A program made the translations under genes and the position numbers. This document shows, piece by piece, positions 32,012 through 35,221 of a stretch of DNA of 35,221 nt (position 1 is the first letter of the stretch; each line of letters opens with the position of its first letter). The stretch covers positions 1 through 35,221 of the forward strand of contig DIUW01000040.1 of the NCBI GenBank assembly GCA_002423125.1. The letters run 5' to 3'. Origin of the DNA: Legionellaceae bacterium UBA6148 (lineage in GTDB: Bacteria; Pseudomonadota; Gammaproteobacteria; Legionellales; Legionellaceae). The notes under the pieces are model-generated. The model saw only the letters and a program-made list of their open reading frames with translations. It was not told the DNA's origin and ran no database searches.

Positions 32012-33223
32012 TTATACCACCGAGCCTAGTTTAAAGATGGGCAAATACATTGCAACAACTAAGCCTCCTACGAGCACACCTAAGACGGCCATGATGATAG
32101 GCTCAAGTAAATGACTGAGTGCCCCCACGTCATTATCTACGGCTTCCTCGTAATGGTCAGCAACTTTAGCGAGCATTTTTTCAAGTGTTCCAGATTCTTC
32201 ACCAATGGCAACCATTTGTACGACCATACTCGGAAATAAGTTTGTGCGCTCCATGGCCAATTGCATTTGTTGCCCGTTGGAAATATCGTCACGAATCTTG
32301 TTTGTTGCTTGTGCATAGAGAATATTACCGGTTGCACCAGCTACGGATTTTAAAGCTTCAACTAATGGCAGGCCAGCAGCAAAAGTAATCGCCAAGGTTC
32401 GCGTGAATCGAGCAATGATTGCTTTTTCTATGATGGACCCGATTACGGGGATTTTGAGCAAATATCGATCAATTATTTGTGCGAAACGCTCCGAATGGTG
32501 ACGACAATAATGAAATGCATAGAGGGCGATTCCGAATATCCCAACGATCCAATACCAGTCATCTTGAAATGCTTTAGACAGTGTAATGACGCTACGAGTA
32601 AATGCAGGAAGATCGGCGCCAAAACTTGCAAATAGCGATTCAAATTCGGGGACAACGAACATCAACAACCCTGCTGTGACCAACAATGCAATCATCATTA
32701 CGGCCATCGGATATGTAAGCGCTTTTTTTATCTTGCTTTTGATGGATTCAATTTTTTCTTTATACGTTGCTATTCTGTCGAGCATGATGTCAAGAGAGCC
32801 CGATTTTTCACCTGCATCGATTACGTTACAGAACAATTCGTTAAAATAGTGAGGGTGCTTACGTAATGATGCGGCTAGTGTTGTGCCCGTTTCCACCTCT
32901 TTTTTAAGGGTGTTCACGAGCGCTTTCATTCGAGTGTTGAGGATTCCCTTTTCGACGATATCAAACGCTTGAATGAGAGGAATGCCTGCTTGAATCATGG
33001 TCGCCATTTGTCGAGTGAATAGAGCAACATCAAGGGGTTTAATTTTTTTTGCGGTTCTGTCCCATAATGTACGGCGTTTTTTTCTGATGACTTTGGTGAC
33101 GATACCTTGTTTGCGTAATTCGGTTTTGGCAACAGCAAGGCTTCTCGCGCCAATCACTCCCCGGGTTTTTTGGCCTGTGCGAGTCATTCCTTCCCATTGA
33201 TATTGGATCTGTGAATTATCCAT
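32012..33223 (-). CDS. pilC: type IV pilus inner-membrane platform protein PilC
   Basis: PilC is the platform through which the PilB motor drives pilin assembly. The 403 residues (about 405 in relatives) hold two GspF/PilC domains. The first is around TMIQAGIPLIQAFDIVEKGI to NVIDAGEKSGSLDIML; the second is around FAAGLPLVEALKSVAGATGN to VAIGEESGTLEKMLAKVADH. Three membrane helices are visible (about 170-190, 220-240, 375-398). The basic N-terminus (KKRRTLWDRTAKKIK) is cytosolic. It starts one base after pilB, with the ribosome site GGAG in the pilB end. Confidence 0.96.
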   Translation of the reverse strand: MDNSQIQYQWEGMTRTGQKTRGVIGARSLAVAKTELRKQGIVTKVIRKKRRTLWDRTAKKIKPLDVALFTRQMATMIQAGIPLIQAFDIVEKGILNTRMKALVNTLKKEVETGTTLAASLRKHPHYFNELFCNVIDAGEKSGSLDIMLDRIATYKEKIESIKSKIKKALTYPMAVMMIALLVTAGLLMFVVPEFESLFASFGADLPAFTRSVITLSKAFQDDWYWIVGIFGIALYAFHYCRHHSERFAQIIDRYLLKIPVIGSIIEKAIIARFTRTLAITFAAGLPLVEALKSVAGATGNILYAQATNKIRDDISNGQQMQLAMERTNLFPSMVVQMVAIGEESGTLEKMLAKVADHYEEAVDNDVGALSHLLEPIIMAVLGVLVGGLVVAMYLPIFKLGSVV

Positions 33224-33224
33224 A

Positions 33225-34946
33225 TTACTCCATTGTCACCCTGTTTATTTCTTCGATGGTTGTAATGCCTTCTCTTATTTTATCAAGGCCGGCCTGATAA
33301 ATTGTGATCATTCCTTCGCTTTGTGCGAGGGTCAAGATATCCATTGCGTTTCCGCCTGACATCATCAGTTGCCCCAGTTGTTTACTCATTGGTATCACTT
33401 CAAATAGCCCAATACGCCCACGATATCCATTGGTGCATTGTTTGCAGCCTACGGCTTTAAAGAGTTGGATGGTCTGGCTTTCTTGTTCAGAAAATCCAAG
33501 CTCAACAAGACTGTTCGGTGTTGTATCTTCTCGCTTAACTTTGCAAGAGTTACATAGTTTTCGAATCAGTCGTTGTGCAATAATGAGGCTAACGGAGCTG
33601 GCAATATTGAAGGAAGGGACGCCCATATTCATCAGGCGAGTGAGTGTTTCTGCGGCACTGTTGGTATGCAATGTTGATAATACGAGATGACCTGTTTGAG
33701 CCGCCTTAATTGCAATCTCCGCCGTTTCAAGATCACGAATCTCTCCGACCATGATGATGTCTGGATCTTGTCGTAAAAATGCACGTAAAACGTTTGAGAA
33801 ATGGAGGCCTGCTTTAGGATTAATATTCACTTGATTGATTCCATCAACCTTTATCTCAACAGGATCTTCGACTGTTGAAATATTGACGTCTATGGTATTC
33901 AGGAGATGCAATGCAGAGTACAGGGTAACTGTTTTACCACTACCGGTCGGTCCTGTGACTAAAATCATTCCTTGCGGGCGATGAATGGCTTTTAAAAAGC
34001 AATTTTTTTGCGGTTGACTGAATCCAAGCGCCTCGATTTCGATTTTAGTTGTTCCTGAATCGAGGATACGCAAGACTACTTTTTCTCCTCCAACGGTTGG
34101 GCAGGTGCTGATGCGAAAATCGATTGATTTTGTCCTGGATAGGGTCATTTTGAATCGTCCATCCTGAGGAATTCGGCGCTCGGAAATATCGAGATTGGCC
34201 ATGATTTTCAGGCGAGCTGTAACACGGGTTGATACATTGTGGTTGGGGCTAGAGATTGGATATAACACGCCATCGACTCGATATCGGATTCGAAATTCAT
34301 GTTCATAGGGTTCAAAATGAATATCAGAGACTCCTTTTGTAATTGCTTCGACTAATATACGATTGACAAACTTTACAATAGGGGCGTCCTCACGGGATAA
34401 GCTGGTGATGTTGTCTCCGTTCTCCTCGTCGTCTGAGCTTATTTCCAGATCCTTAACGTCCTGTGAATTTTCAAAATAGCCCTCAAGTCCCAGGGCTTCT
34501 TTTTTATGAATCAAGTGATCCAGTAACGCGGATAATTTGTCCGTCTCAACAATAATAGGGTAAACGTGTAAGCCAGTATGAAATTGTATTTCTTTGAGTG
34601 AGGATTGTTGGCTCGGGTCGTCTGTTGCTACAAATAATTGCGATCCACGGTTATACAATGGGATCATTCGATGATAACGCATTAATTTTTCATTCACTAA
34701 TGACATCGGCAGTAATTCGACAGCGATGCTGTCTAGGTTCATGAGTGGTAATCCAAAGTGATGTGATATAGACGCTGCCATCACTGATGCTGGAACAACG
34801 CCTTCCAGAAACAAATATTGAAGGACGGATAATTTTTTTTCAGATGCAATTTTTTGATGCTCTAATGCTTCACATTGCTCAAGAATTCCTGCTTGTGCAA
34901 GAAGCAGTGCAATTCCCTGTAGATGATCGTCTTTAATGGATCCCAT
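33225..34946 (-). CDS. pilB: type IV pilus assembly ATPase PilB
   Basis: PilB is the hexameric motor that extends type IV pili. From the ATG at 34946 it is 573 residues; a TTG four codons upstream (34958) is an alternative. The N-terminal MshEN-type domain (about 1-145) is followed by the GspE-family ATPase with Walker A GPTGSGKT (332-339). The Asp box (DIHFEPYEHEFRIRYRVDG) and Walker B MVGEIRDLETAEIAI follow, then the His box TGHLVLSTLHTNSA. A tetracysteine zinc site is present (LCNSCK and CKQC). The pilB-pilC-pilD order is diagnostic of the type IV pilus locus rather than type II secretion. No pilin gene lies within the window. Confidence 0.96.
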   Translation of the reverse strand: MGSIKDDHLQGIALLLAQAGILEQCEALEHQKIASEKKLSVLQYLFLEGVVPASVMAASISHHFGLPLMNLDSIAVELLPMSLVNEKLMRYHRMIPLYNRGSQLFVATDDPSQQSSLKEIQFHTGLHVYPIIVETDKLSALLDHLIHKKEALGLEGYFENSQDVKDLEISSDDEENGDNITSLSREDAPIVKFVNRILVEAITKGVSDIHFEPYEHEFRIRYRVDGVLYPISSPNHNVSTRVTARLKIMANLDISERRIPQDGRFKMTLSRTKSIDFRISTCPTVGGEKVVLRILDSGTTKIEIEALGFSQPQKNCFLKAIHRPQGMILVTGPTGSGKTVTLYSALHLLNTIDVNISTVEDPVEIKVDGINQVNINPKAGLHFSNVLRAFLRQDPDIIMVGEIRDLETAEIAIKAAQTGHLVLSTLHTNSAAETLTRLMNMGVPSFNIASSVSLIIAQRLIRKLCNSCKVKREDTTPNSLVELGFSEQESQTIQLFKAVGCKQCTNGYRGRIGLFEVIPMSKQLGQLMMSGGNAMDILTLAQSEGMITIYQAGLDKIREGITTIEEINRVTME

Positions 34947-35108
34947 GTTATTTATCAATTAGTTATAGCCCCACTTATTTAAATTAATCATCATCTCATT
35001 TTTATTGTGGCATCAAGGTCTATTTTGATCATAAGAAATTCACATAATGAAATATATTTTTCAATCTTGCAAACGATATTGTTGCCTTATGTATACTTGG
35101 ATCTGCAG

Positions 35109-35194
35109 TTTTTGGATGGCATCTGTGATTGTCGTCCCGGAATTTAGTGCGACTTGGCGAGCCTGCGAGCTTTAGTCGCGCTTAATGTCCGGGG
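35109..35194. repeat. dispersed palindromic repeat A, copy 2
   Basis: 61 bases (35109-35169) are identical to the reverse complement of 17733-17793. The following bases form a diverged second arm (around agtcgcgcttaatgtccggggc), so the palindrome is imperfect here. It lies upstream of pilB, about 150 bases beyond its start. The rest of the pilB upstream region (34960-35108) is AT-rich with no clear promoter or further repeat. Confidence 0.85.
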
Positions 35195-35221
35195 CACCCA
35201 TCCAATGCGACAATGGATCCC

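Overview
The window looks like chromosomal DNA of an AT-rich gammaproteobacterium of the Legionellales (Legionella/Coxiella/Berkiella-like). This rests on the order and sequence style of the housekeeping genes, on the number of large proteins with no recognisable family, and on one protein with the motifs of the Legionella Wip phosphatase effectors. The assignment is inference; no rRNA or tRNA gene lies in the window.

Layout. 1-2831 is an accessory stretch: the start of a coiled-coil protein running off the left edge, a truncated IS66-type transposase, and two unrecognised proteins. 2929-8209 holds ruvB, then tolQ-tolR-tolA-tolB, then a secreted S1/P1-type nuclease where pal would normally follow. 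After a small secreted Cys-containing protein and a poorly coding gap, 9122-14283 carries clpS-clpA, a Wip-like PPP phosphatase homologue (effector candidate), an isochorismatase-like hydrolase and a short-chain dehydrogenase. On the minus strand come a small Lys/Ala-rich protein and sohB, divergent from ccmA-ccmB. A HigB/HigA-type toxin-antitoxin pair follows; its toxin frame carries a stop codon where the family has Trp3.

17681-17890 contains two different palindromic dispersed repeats side by side. Each has a second copy in the window (35109 onwards, and 24477-24558). One of them supplies the C-terminal codons of an 899-residue unknown protein. That protein ends a minus-strand operon: POT peptide transporter, proS, ribE, orf899. 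Next is lpxB, overlapped by a Gfo/Idh oxidoreductase that may be GnnA (lipid A diamino sugar synthesis). On the plus strand are ppsA, nadC and a MurG that looks like the Firmicutes type. The window closes with pilB-pilC-pilD on the minus strand and the second copy of the first repeat.

Functionally the window is mostly envelope and housekeeping: Tol trans-envelope machine, lipid A, peptidoglycan, type IV pilus assembly, Clp proteolysis, Holliday junction migration, NAD and riboflavin synthesis. Between these are lineage-specific proteins. The points most worth a second look are the stop in higB, the unusual clpS start, the Wip-like phosphatase, the repeat-derived C-terminus of orf899, the odd MurG, and the missing partners of the tol and ccm loci.
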